Below are positions 1-7,337 of a stretch of 8,002 bases of DNA, one piece after another. Location: positions 1 through 8,002 of the forward strand of contig JBGPKK010000209.1 in NCBI GenBank assembly GCA_041485905.1, in the 5' to 3' direction. A program made the translations under genes and the position numbers. The first letter of the stretch is position 1, and every line of letters starts with the position of its first letter. The notes beneath the pieces were generated by a model, which was not told where the DNA came from, did no database searches, and saw nothing but the letters and a program-made list of their open reading frames with translations. The stretch comes from JAHFUI01 sp041485905. GTDB lineage: Bacteria > Acidobacteriota > Vicinamibacteria > Vicinamibacterales > CAVVIG01.

Positions 1-2
1 CG

Positions 3-1172
3 CCGCCGCAAGGAGATGCCGGCGCGGTCGCCGAGACCGCGCGCATGCTGGTCAACGCGCAGAACCCTGTGATCATCGCGGACCGTCTGGCGCGCACGCC
101 GGATGGCATGGCGCACCTCATCGAGCTCGCCGAACTGCTGCAGGCGCCGGTGATCGACCAGCGCGGCCGCATGAACTTCCCGTCGCGGCATCCGCTGAAT
201 CAGAGCAATGGCGGCCGGCAGCTGCTTGGCAATGCCGACGTCATCCTCGGTCTCGAGCTCACCGATTTCTGGGGCACCGTCGACGCGTTCCGCGACTCGC
301 TCGTTCGCAGCTCGCGATCGATCGTCAAGCCGGGAACGAAACTGATCAGCATCACGGCGGTCGACCTCTATACAAAGGGCAACTACCAGGACTTTCAGCG
401 GTATCCCGAGGTCGACATCGCGATGGCGGCGGACGCCGAGGCGACGCTGCCCTCGCTCATCGAGGCGTGCAAGCGGCTCATCACGGCCGACAGGCGACGG
501 GCGTTCGACGAACGCGGGAAGAAGCTTGCCGACGCGAACGCGAATGCCCACGAACGCGCCCGGCTCGAAGCCACCTATGCGTGGGACGCGAGTCCGATCA
601 GCACGGCGCGCGTGGCGGCGGAGCTGTGGGCGCAGATCAAGAACGAGGACTGGTCGCTGGTCTCGGAGAGCGGGAACATGAGCGGCTGGCCGGATCGGCT
701 CTGGAACTTCGACAAGCCGTATCGGCACTTTGGCGGCTCGGGTGGCGCCGGCGTCGGGTACGGCGCGCCCGCCGCGGTGGGTGGCGCGCTCGCGAACAAG
801 AAGCGCGGCCGGCTGTCGATCACGATTCAGGGAGACGGCGACTTCATGTATGCGCCCGGGGTCTGGTGGACCGCGGCGCACCACCGGATACCGCTGCTGG
901 CGATCATGCACAACAACCGCGCCTACCATCAGGAAGTGATGCACCTGCAGCGGATGGCGGGCCGGCACCAGCGCGGCATCACGCGCGCGCACATCGGGAC
1001 AACGATCGAGGATCCGAACATCGATTTCGCGAAGATCGCGCAGGGAATGGGCGTCCACGCACAGGGACCGATCGCGAGCGCCGCCGATCTCGGACCCGCG
1101 ATCAAGCGGGCGATCGAGGTCGTCAAGCGCGGCGAGCCCTCGCTCATCGATGTCGTCACGCAACCACGGTAG
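3..1172 (+). CDS. Thiamine-diphosphate-dependent enzyme (acetolactate synthase/benzoylformate decarboxylase-like), 5' partial
   Basis: The reading frame is open from base 3, so the ATG at 45 is probably internal and the gene continues upstream of the window. About 389 residues are visible; family members usually have 550-600, so the N-terminal PYR domain with its activating glutamate is missing. What is seen is the central domain (NPVIIADRLART, then the stretch ending NADVILGLELTDFWG) and the C-terminal PP domain. The PP domain carries the ThDP/Mg motif: GDGDF at residues 277-281 of the visible protein, with the closing asparagines (HNNRAY) about 25 residues later, preceded by a glycine-rich GGSGGAGVGYGAPAAVGG stretch. 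Family members decarboxylate 2-oxo acids or make/break C-C bonds in the cytoplasm. True acetolactate synthase is not favoured, because no small regulatory subunit follows and the next genes are exported cytochrome and hydrolase genes six bases downstream. The class is clear; the substrate is unknown. Confidence 0.9.
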   Translation, partial: PPQGDAGAVAETARMLVNAQNPVIIADRLARTPDGMAHLIELAELLQAPVIDQRGRMNFPSRHPLNQSNGGRQLLGNADVILGLELTDFWGTVDAFRDSLVRSSRSIVKPGTKLISITAVDLYTKGNYQDFQRYPEVDIAMAADAEATLPSLIEACKRLITADRRRAFDERGKKLADANANAHERARLEATYAWDASPISTARVAAELWAQIKNEDWSLVSESGNMSGWPDRLWNFDKPYRHFGGSGGAGVGYGAPAAVGGALANKKRGRLSITIQGDGDFMYAPGVWWTAAHHRIPLLAIMHNNRAYHQEVMHLQRMAGRHQRGITRAHIGTTIEDPNIDFAKIAQGMGVHAQGPIASAADLGPAIKRAIEVVKRGEPSLIDVVTQPR

Positions 1173-1178
1173 GCAGCC

Positions 1179-1610
1179 ATGAAGAAGCATCTTTTCGTTG
1201 CGTTCGTGGTGATCGCTGGAATCGCAGTGGCGGGTCCGCCTTCGCCAGCAGTCTCCGCTCAAGCGGGACCCGCCCCACGTCCGTCTCAGGCGGCGGGTCC
1301 GCCTTCGGCGGCACCCGCCCCAGCTCCGGTGCCGCCCGGAAACGCCGCGAACGGCAGGAAGCTGTTCGTCAGCTTTGGCTGTTATCAATGCCACGGCTAC
1401 GAGGCGCAAGGATCGACAGCCACCGGTCCGCGCCTTGGTCCGCGTCCAATCGCGTACGCCGCTTTCCTGAAGTACGTCCGGCACCCCACGAATCAGATGC
1501 CGCCCTTCACAACCAAGGTGGTCACCGACGCGGAGCTGGCGGATGTCCATGCCTTCCTCCGGTCGCTGCCGCAGCCGCCGGACGCGGACACCATCCCGCT
1601 GTTGAAATAG
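1179..1610 (+). CDS. Small exported monohaem cytochrome c (class I type)
   Basis: This 143-residue protein has an N-terminal signal sequence (MKKHLF followed by a hydrophobic run) with a likely cleavage site near AVSA|Q at residue 27. A Pro/Ala-rich linker of about 25 residues follows. The single haem-c site is CYQCH at residues 68-72, and the probable sixth ligand is Met107 in NQMPPF, the usual class I arrangement. The C-terminal helix (TDAELADVHAFLRSL) matches the last helix of the cytochrome c fold. It should act in the periplasm as an electron carrier or as the electron-accepting subunit of an oxidoreductase. It starts six bases after the ThDP enzyme stop, with a weak AGG about five bases before the ATG, so it is probably co-transcribed. 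The linker DNA contains a GC-rich palindromic repeat that looks inserted in frame. The cytochrome assignment is firm; its redox partner is unknown. Confidence 0.93.
   Translation: MKKHLFVAFVVIAGIAVAGPPSPAVSAQAGPAPRPSQAAGPPSAAPAPAPVPPGNAANGRKLFVSFGCYQCHGYEAQGSTATGPRLGPRPIAYAAFLKYVRHPTNQMPPFTTKVVTDAELADVHAFLRSLPQPPDADTIPLLK
1229..1322 (+). repeat. REP-like GC-rich palindromic repeat pair inside the cytochrome c gene
   Basis: The 16-mer GGCGGGTCCGCCTTCG occurs identically at 1229-1244 and 1292-1307, and ACCCGCCCCA occurs at 1268-1277 and 1313-1322. Each copy can fold. The first pairs 1229-1237 with 1266-1274 (nine perfect pairs, then two mismatches and three more pairs). The second pairs 1292-1303 with 1307-1319, twelve pairs around a three-base loop with one bulged base. 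The direct copies are 63 bp apart, so the frame is kept and the encoded linker shows AGPPSPA and AGPPSAA. The hairpin-with-TTCG layout resembles REP/BIME-type mobile repeats. A plain low-complexity Pro/Ala linker is the alternative. Confidence 0.6.
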
Positions 1611-1613
1611 CCC

Positions 1614-2681
1614 TTGAAGACTGTCGCCTTGCTGTCCGCATTGCTGCTGGGAGGGAGCCCCGCGGCGGCGGCGACCTATCCGGCACCCGTCGAAGGCGAC
1701 CACGTCATCAGGAACTTCAGGTTTGCGACCGGTGACGTGCTGCCCGAGCTCCGGCTGCACTACCGGACCATCGGTACACCGCAGCGAGACCAGGCGGGTG
1801 TCGTCCGAAATGCGGTGCTCGTCCTGCACGGAACGAGCGGAACCGGCGCTGGATTTCTCGAGACGACGTTTGCCGGCCAGCTCTTCGAGCAAGGACAACT
1901 GCTCGACGGCAATACCCACTTCATCATTCTGCCGGACGCGATCGGCTCCGGGCAGTCGAGCAAGCCCAGCGACGGCTTGCACGCGAAATTTCCGCGATAC
2001 ACCTACGCGGACATGATCGAGGCCCAGCACAGCCTGCTCACGGAGACACTCGGGGTGACGCACCTGCGGCTGGTGTTGGGCACATCGATGGGCGCGATGC
2101 ACACCTGGATGTGGGGCGAGACCTATCCGGATTTCATGGACGCGCTCATGCCGCTGGCGAGCAATCCCGTACCGATCGCGGGGCGCAATCGCGTCTATCG
2201 AAAAATGATCGTCGATTCGATTCGCAACGACCCGGAATGGAAGAATGGTGAGTACAAGACCCAGCCGCGCGGTCTGATCACCGCGCTCTACATGTCAATG
2301 CTGTCAGGCAGCTCACCCTTGCAATGGCAGAAGCAGTATCCGACCGGGGCGGCGGCGGATAAGTTCCTCGACGATCAGGTCCGGGCAGGCCTGGCCGCAG
2401 CCGATGCCAACGACACGCTCTACCGGTACGACGCGTCTCGCGACTACGATCCGTCCCCCAAATTGGAATCGATCAAGGCACCGTTGCTCGCCATCAACTC
2501 AGCCGACGACTTCGTGAATCCACCTGAGCTCGGCATCATGGAGCGGGAGATTAAACGTGTGAAGCGCGGTCGCTTCGTCCTGATTCCCGTCAGCGACCAG
2601 ACCCGCGGTCACGGCACGCATTCGATTCCCGTGGTCTGGCAACGCTACCTGGCCGAGTTGCTGACCGAATCCAGCAAGTGA
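1614..2681 (+). CDS. Exported alpha/beta-fold hydrolase, homoserine O-acetyltransferase (MetX)-like
   Basis: The protein is 355 residues long from a TTG start. That start gives a short signal peptide (MKTVALLSALLLGG...AAAA|TYP, cleavage near residue 20) and lies three bases after the cytochrome stop; no good ribosome binding site is visible, so coupled translation is likely. The MetX-like alpha/beta-hydrolase features are all present: an oxyanion segment VLHGTSGTGAGF (residues 70-81), the ILPDAIGSGQSSKPS strand-loop, the nucleophile elbow GTSMGAM with Ser158, an acid in SADDF (Asp298 or Asp299), and the catalytic His333 in RGHGTH. Biosynthetic MetX enzymes are cytoplasmic and usually carry GGSMGG, so a signal peptide and an altered elbow argue against a methionine role. 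Hydrolysis or acyl transfer on an ester in the periplasm, alongside the flanking haem proteins, is more likely. The fold is sure; the substrate is not known. Confidence 0.88.
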   Translation: MKTVALLSALLLGGSPAAAATYPAPVEGDHVIRNFRFATGDVLPELRLHYRTIGTPQRDQAGVVRNAVLVLHGTSGTGAGFLETTFAGQLFEQGQLLDGNTHFIILPDAIGSGQSSKPSDGLHAKFPRYTYADMIEAQHSLLTETLGVTHLRLVLGTSMGAMHTWMWGETYPDFMDALMPLASNPVPIAGRNRVYRKMIVDSIRNDPEWKNGEYKTQPRGLITALYMSMLSGSSPLQWQKQYPTGAAADKFLDDQVRAGLAAADANDTLYRYDASRDYDPSPKLESIKAPLLAINSADDFVNPPELGIMEREIKRVKRGRFVLIPVSDQTRGHGTHSIPVVWQRYLAELLTESSK

Positions 2682-4846
2682 AAGAAGCTGTGCGCATGAG
2701 AGGGAGCGGCATCGCCCTCATCCTGGCCGCCTCGATGATGGTGGTGGTGAGTGGCCGACAGGTCGCCGAAGGGACAGTCAGTATCGACGGTGACGATCTG
2801 GGCGGCGTGGTCACCAGCGCGAAGGGCCCCGAGGCGGGCGTCTGGGTGATCGCGGAAACGACCGGCCTGCCTGCGAAGTTCATCAAGATCGTCGTCACCG
2901 ACGATCGGGGGCGCTACCTCATCCCCGATCTGCCCATGGCGAATTACCGCGTGTGGACGCGCGGCTACGGCCTGGTCGATTCCCAGGCGGTGCAGTCCGC
3001 GCCGGGCAGGACCCTCAACCTGACCGCGCTGGTCGCGCCAACGCCACGCGCGGCGGCTGACTATTACCCGGCGAACTATTGGTACTCGCTGCTTCAGATA
3101 CCGGCGAGGAGCGAATTTCCCGGCACGGGCCCGAATGGCAACGGCATCGCAACGACGATCAAGAGCCAGGGCCAGTGGATCAAGATGATGAAGACGGATG
3201 GTTGCGAGCCGTGTCATCAGCTTGGCGACAAGGCGACACGGGAGATTCCCAGGAGCCTGGGCACCTTCGAGTCCTCGGTCGCCGCCTGGGATCGGCGGGT
3301 GCAGTCGGGACAAGACGGCGGGCCCATGTCGGTCCGAGCTTCGGAAATAGGCCGGCCGCGGCTGTTGCGGCTGCTGGCAGACTGGACCGACCGCATCGCG
3401 GCTGGCGAAGTACCGCCGGCGCCGCCGCGGCCGCAAGGCGTGGAGCGAAACGTCGTCATCAGCCAATGGGATTGGGCCGAGCCGACGGAATATTTCCACG
3501 ATGAGATCTCCACGGACAGACGGAATCCGTCGATCAACGCCAATGGCGCCGTGTACGGGAGTCACGAGAACAGCTCCGACAACCTGACGTTCGTGGATCC
3601 GACGCGGAACACGGCTGGAAACGTGACACTGCCGGTCCGCGATCCGAACGTGGCGTATTCGACACCGCGGGCCGCTCTGCAGCCCTCGCCGTACTGGGGC
3701 GACGAGGTCATCTGGAGCAGCCGGTCCAACGTGCACAGCGTGACGATGGATGGGAAGGGACGGTTGTGGAATACGGCCGTCATCCGGCCGGCGGAGAATC
3801 CGGCCTTCTGCAAACAGGGATCGAGCCATCCGTCGGCGAAGTTTCCGCTCGAGGCGAGCACCAGGCAGTACACCGTCTATGATCCAAAGACCAGGCAGTT
3901 CACTCTCATCGACACCTGCTTCAGCACGTTCCACTTGAATTTTGCCGAGGACGCCAACGACACGTTGTGGACCGGTGCGGACGAGGTCGTCGGCTGGTTC
4001 AATACGAAAATGTTCGACCAGACCCACGACGCGCAGAAGTCGCAGGGCTGGATGCCGCTCATCCTCGACACCAACGGCAACGGCAGGCAGGACGCGTATG
4101 TGGAACCCGACCGACCGATCGATCCCACCAGGGACGCACGGATCGCGGCGAGTTTCTACGGCGTCATCCCGAGCCCTGCTGATGGTTCCATCTGGGGATC
4201 GGTACTCGGCTTCCCCGGTTCGATCGTTCGGCTGAGCCCCGGCGCGAACCCACCGGCCACCGCGCTCGCAGAAATCTATGAAGTCCCGTGGAACAACCCG
4301 AAGGCGGCGGTCCAGGGATTTTCACCGCGCGGGCTCGACGTCGATCGCAACGGCGTCGTCTGGACGGTGCTGGCAAGCGGACACTACGCCAGCTTCGACC
4401 GGCGCAAGTGCAAGGGGCCTCTCAACGGACCATCGGCCACCGGGCAGCAGTGTCCGGAGGGCTGGACGCTCCATCAGGTGCCCGGACCTCAGTTCAGAGG
4501 CCTGACCGATTCGGGCAGCGCCGATTCCAACTACTACAACTGGGTCGATCAATTCGACACGCTGGGCCTGGGCAGGAACACGCCCATCGCCACCGGCAAC
4601 GGCTCGGGCGCGCTCCTTGCGCTGCGACCCGACACCGGACAATGGGTCATCATGCGGATTCCGTATCCGATGGGGTTCTTCGCGAAAGGGATGGACGGCC
4701 GAATCGACGATCCGAGGGGTGGTTGGAAAGGTAAAGGCGTGTGGACCACGTACGCGACTCGAACGCCGTGGCACCTCGAAGGCGGTAAAGGCACGACGAG
4801 CAAGGCCGTGAAGTTCCAGCTCCGCCCCAACCCGCTCGCAAAGTGA
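2678..4846 (+). CDS. Exported carboxypeptidase-regulatory-like / monohaem / propeller-like protein
   Basis: This is a 722-residue protein. The GTG start overlaps the previous stop by four bases (GTGA). An ATG at 2696 (residue 7), with AAAGAAG before it, is an equally good start and begins directly at the hydrophobic signal segment. After the signal come: a carboxypeptidase-regulatory-like beta-sandwich at about residues 40-120 (VTDDRGRYLIPDLP, then NYRVWTRGYGL); a haem-c site CEPCH at 176-180; and a long C-terminal half, about 260-720, with repeated motifs such as DGKGRLWNTAVI, EDANDTLWTGAD, DGSIWGSVLG and DRNGVVWTVLA. These repeats are typical of Vgb/SMP-30-like beta-propellers. DTNGNGRQD at 464-472 resembles a calcium-binding loop. 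It probably acts in the periplasm or at the outer envelope as a haem-bearing enzyme or sensor for an oxidised substrate. The domains are read by eye, and the function is unknown. Confidence 0.85.
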   Translation: MKEAVRMRGSGIALILAASMMVVVSGRQVAEGTVSIDGDDLGGVVTSAKGPEAGVWVIAETTGLPAKFIKIVVTDDRGRYLIPDLPMANYRVWTRGYGLVDSQAVQSAPGRTLNLTALVAPTPRAAADYYPANYWYSLLQIPARSEFPGTGPNGNGIATTIKSQGQWIKMMKTDGCEPCHQLGDKATREIPRSLGTFESSVAAWDRRVQSGQDGGPMSVRASEIGRPRLLRLLADWTDRIAAGEVPPAPPRPQGVERNVVISQWDWAEPTEYFHDEISTDRRNPSINANGAVYGSHENSSDNLTFVDPTRNTAGNVTLPVRDPNVAYSTPRAALQPSPYWGDEVIWSSRSNVHSVTMDGKGRLWNTAVIRPAENPAFCKQGSSHPSAKFPLEASTRQYTVYDPKTRQFTLIDTCFSTFHLNFAEDANDTLWTGADEVVGWFNTKMFDQTHDAQKSQGWMPLILDTNGNGRQDAYVEPDRPIDPTRDARIAASFYGVIPSPADGSIWGSVLGFPGSIVRLSPGANPPATALAEIYEVPWNNPKAAVQGFSPRGLDVDRNGVVWTVLASGHYASFDRRKCKGPLNGPSATGQQCPEGWTLHQVPGPQFRGLTDSGSADSNYYNWVDQFDTLGLGRNTPIATGNGSGALLALRPDTGQWVIMRIPYPMGFFAKGMDGRIDDPRGGWKGKGVWTTYATRTPWHLEGGKGTTSKAVKFQLRPNPLAK

Positions 4847-4847
4847 A

Positions 4848-4902
4848 AGTTCGAAGTTCAAAGTTCGAAGTTCAAAGTTTGAAGTTCAAAGTTGAAGTTC
4901 AA
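4848..4902 (+). repeat. Heptamer tandem repeat (AGTTCRA)
   Basis: Eight units stand head to tail: AGTTCGA, AGTTCAA, AGTTCGA, AGTTCAA, AGTTTGA, AGTTCAA, AGTTGA (six bases) and AGTTCAA. The units alternate, so there is also a 14-bp period. The array is AT-rich against a GC-rich background and begins two bases after the TGA of the propeller gene. It fills most of the gap before the transporter ATG. It has no strong inverted symmetry, so it does not look like a terminator. If translation began at the GTG at 4843, it would encode a low-complexity SSKFEVQSLKFKVEVQ leader, which is not like a transporter N-terminus. Confidence 0.9.
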
Positions 4903-4917
4903 CCGACAGCGAGGGTG

Positions 4918-6204
4918 ATGGCGCAGGCGAGCGCGACAATCGATCGGGCGGTCAACAGCCCCGGCCAGGTGCTGTTCGCGAGCATGATCGGCACCACGAT
5001 CGAGTTCTTCGACTTCTACATCTACGCGACCGCCGCCGTCCTCGTGTTCCCGCGTCTGTTTTTTCCGGCGGCGGACCCGGCGTCCGCGATGCTCGCGTCG
5101 CTGGCCACGTTCGCGATCGCGTTCGTGGCGCGGCCGATTGGCTCGGCGCTCTTCGGCCACTTCGGCGACCGCATCGGCCGTAAGACGACGCTCGTCGCGG
5201 CGCTGCTCACGATGGGCGTCTCGACGGTTCTCATCGGGATCCTGCCCACCTACAGCACCATCGGCGTCGCCGCACCGGTGCTGCTCGCGCTGTGCCGCTT
5301 CGGCCAGGGCCTCGGCCTCGGCGGCGAATGGGGCGGCGCGGTGCTGCTCGCGGTCGAGAACGCGCCGCCCGGGAAGCGCGCCTGGTACGGCATGTTCCCG
5401 CAGCTCGGGGCGCCGATTGGCTTCTTCTTCTCCGGGAGCGTCTTCCTGCTCCTGTCCGAATGGCTCACCAACGAGCAGTTCTTCGCCTACGGCTGGCGCA
5501 TTCCGTTCCTTGCGAGCGCCGTACTCGTGCTCCTTGGCCTCTACGTGCGGCTGACCATCGCCGAGACGCCGGTCTTCCGCGAGGCGCTCGGTCGCGAGGA
5601 GCGCGTGAAGGTGCCGATCCTCGTCGTGTTCCGCGACTACCCCGGCACGCTCGGGCTCGGCATCCTCGCGTCGCTTGCCACCTTCGTCCTTTTTTACCTG
5701 ACGACCGTCTTCGCGCTCTCGTGGGGCACGACGGCGCTCGGCTACAGCCGCACGACCTTTTTGCTCATCCAGCTCGTCGGCATCATCTTCTTCGCGCTCA
5801 CGATCCCACTGAGCGCCGTGATCGCGGAGCGGGGCCGCCGGAAGACGCTGCTCTGGGTCACGATCGCGATCGGCGCCTTCGGCTTCGTGATGGCGCCGAT
5901 GCTCTCAGCCGGCCTCACGGGTGTAACGATGACGATGGTGATCGGCTTGTCGTTGATGGGGCTGACCTACGGGCCGCTTGGAACGGCGCTGTCCGAGCTG
6001 TTCCCGACCCGGGTGCGGTACACCGGCAGTTCGCTGACCTTCAACCTCGCCGGCATTTTCGGGGCGTCGCTCGCGCCGTACATCGCCACGTGGCTCGCCC
6101 AGAACTTCGGGCTGCAGTACGTCGGCTACTACCTCACCGGCGCCTCGGCGCTGACGCTCATCGGGCTGCTGGCGATCCGCGAGACGAAGGACGATTCGCT
6201 CTAG
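4918..6204 (+). CDS. Major facilitator superfamily transporter, metabolite:H+ symporter (MHS) type
   Basis: This is a 428-residue inner-membrane protein with about twelve hydrophobic segments. MHS hallmarks are clear: the opening FASMIGTTIEFFDFYIYATA, the loop 2-3 motif GHFGDRIGRKT at residues 80-90, GLGLGGEWGGAVLL at 131-144, the degenerate second-half copy of the loop motif AERGRRKT at 303-310, and ELFPTRVRYTGSSL around 360-373. The family (ShiA, KgtP, ProP, CitA relatives) imports organic acids or osmolytes with protons. The ATG at 4918 is chosen because the upstream extension to a GTG at 4843 only translates the tandem repeat; GAGG lies three bases before the ATG, closer than usual. It has the same direction as the operon before it, so it may import the operon's substrate. 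It converges on the dehydrogenase gene, with 14 bases between the two stops. The exact substrate cannot be told. Confidence 0.92.
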   Translation: MAQASATIDRAVNSPGQVLFASMIGTTIEFFDFYIYATAAVLVFPRLFFPAADPASAMLASLATFAIAFVARPIGSALFGHFGDRIGRKTTLVAALLTMGVSTVLIGILPTYSTIGVAAPVLLALCRFGQGLGLGGEWGGAVLLAVENAPPGKRAWYGMFPQLGAPIGFFFSGSVFLLLSEWLTNEQFFAYGWRIPFLASAVLVLLGLYVRLTIAETPVFREALGREERVKVPILVVFRDYPGTLGLGILASLATFVLFYLTTVFALSWGTTALGYSRTTFLLIQLVGIIFFALTIPLSAVIAERGRRKTLLWVTIAIGAFGFVMAPMLSAGLTGVTMTMVIGLSLMGLTYGPLGTALSELFPTRVRYTGSSLTFNLAGIFGASLAPYIATWLAQNFGLQYVGYYLTGASALTLIGLLAIRETKDDSL

Positions 6205-6218
6205 CTTCTGGCCACCGC

Positions 6219-7331
6219 TCACATCAGGTTGAATCGCCTGTAGCTCATTGCCTCCTTGACACGCGCCTCGGCGAGGTTGATAGCGGCCTCCCGGGGCAGC
6301 ACATGCTTGTCCTTCGCCTCGTTCAGCACCGCCTCGGTGTTGGCGCGGATCTTCTCCTCGATCACCTCGAAGGCCTGCGACTCGGTCGCGCCGCGGTATT
6401 CCATCGCAGCGCAGATGACACCGCCCGCGTTGGCGATGAAGTCGGGGATCACCAGTACACCGCGCTCGTGCAGCGTCTTCTCTGCTCCAGGCGTGAAGGG
6501 GATATTCGCGCCCTGCAGCACGAGTTTCGTCCTGAGGCGCGCCACGTTGTCCTCGCGGATCACGTCGGGACGCGCAGCCGGGATCCAGATGTCACAGTCG
6601 ACATCGATCACCGCGTCGCGGTCGAGCTTCTCACCGCCGGGATAGTCACACACGGCTCCGCCCCCGTGCTTGATGGCGATCAGCCGGGCGACGTCGATGC
6701 CTGCGGCGTCGTGCAGCGTACCCCGTGTATCGGAGGCCGCGACCAGCCGCGCGCCCTTCAGCGCCAGGAAGCGCGCCGCGTGCATGCCAACCGCGCCGAA
6801 TCCCTGAATCGCCACCCGTGCACCTTCGAGCGTCAGGCCACATTGGGGCGCCGCGACGTCGGCTGCGTGGCTGATCCCCCAGCCGGTCGCGCCGATCTCG
6901 TCCAGCGGGATGCCGCCCATCGCTGCCGGCAGACCCATCGAGCGCCCGATCTCGTCCTTGATCCACGCCATGCAACCCTCGTCGGTGCCCATGTCCGGAC
7001 CGAAGATGTAGTCCTGCTCGTTGCGCAAGGCATGGGCAAAGGCGCGGATCAACCGCTCCTTGCGTTCGCGGGGCATACGCGGATCGCCCCACAGCACGGA
7101 CTTGCCACCGCCGTGCGCGAGGCCGGCCGCCGAGTTCTTCAGGGTCATGGCGCGCGCCAGGCGAGCGCATTCCTCGACGCTCACGTCCGGCGCCATGCGC
7201 AGACCACCGACGGCCGGTCCGCGCGCGACGTTGTCCACGACCAGGACCGCTCTCAGTCCCAACGACGGTTCGTAGACGTGCAGCACCTTCGCAGGTCCCA
7301 GCGCATCCCCAAGGTCAAAGATATCCGCCAC
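6219..7331 (-). CDS. Glu/Leu/Phe/Val-type amino-acid dehydrogenase, probably acting on a hydrophobic amino acid
   Basis: This 370-residue cytoplasmic NAD(P)-dependent enzyme would oxidatively deaminate an L-amino acid to a 2-oxo acid and ammonia, reversibly. The N-terminal domain has GGLRMAPDVS (42-51), the substrate lysine in MTLKNSAAG (Lys65), the catalytic lysine in HGGGKSVL (Lys77) and the catalytic aspartate in GPDMGTDEG (Asp113). The Rossmann domain has QGFGAVG (176-182) and Asp201 at the end of the next strand, which fits NAD. ANIPFTPGAEKTL and PDFIANAGGVI complete the family pattern. The length fits Leu/Phe dehydrogenases better than glutamate dehydrogenases of 410-450 residues. The glutamate-binding Lys and Ser positions of glutamate dehydrogenase align with Val41 and Ala308 here. 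The GTG start is supported by GAGGAG six bases upstream. It is a single gene, divergent from the FMN-binding protein gene. Confidence 0.93.
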   Translation of the reverse strand: MADIFDLGDALGPAKVLHVYEPSLGLRAVLVVDNVARGPAVGGLRMAPDVSVEECARLARAMTLKNSAAGLAHGGGKSVLWGDPRMPRERKERLIRAFAHALRNEQDYIFGPDMGTDEGCMAWIKDEIGRSMGLPAAMGGIPLDEIGATGWGISHAADVAAPQCGLTLEGARVAIQGFGAVGMHAARFLALKGARLVAASDTRGTLHDAAGIDVARLIAIKHGGGAVCDYPGGEKLDRDAVIDVDCDIWIPAARPDVIREDNVARLRTKLVLQGANIPFTPGAEKTLHERGVLVIPDFIANAGGVICAAMEYRGATESQAFEVIEEKIRANTEAVLNEAKDKHVLPREAAINLAEARVKEAMSYRRFNLM

Positions 7332-7337
7332 GGAACA

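Noticed and set aside
467..1735. Plus-strand open frame of 422 codons across the ThDP enzyme, the cytochrome and the hydrolase start
   Set aside because: It overlaps three supported genes out of frame, and its translation is Arg/Gly/Ala-rich without motifs.
1179..2681. Cytochrome c and hydrolase as one gene interrupted by a TAG (both are in the same frame, three bases apart)
   Set aside because: The hydrolase begins with its own signal peptide right after the stop and the cytochrome is complete at its C-terminal helix, so two separate exported proteins are more likely than readthrough or a broken fusion.
2645..4027. Minus-strand open frame of 460 codons opposite the propeller protein
   Set aside because: It is antisense to a gene with clear domains, has shadow-frame composition (Arg/Pro/His-rich), and shows no recognisable fold or ribosome binding site.
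4848..4902. CRISPR array
   Set aside because: The units are seven bases long and directly joined with no spacers; it is a simple tandem repeat.
6200..6222. Terminator between the convergent transporter and dehydrogenase genes
   Set aside because: Only 14 bases separate the stops, and neither a stable hairpin nor a T-run is visible.
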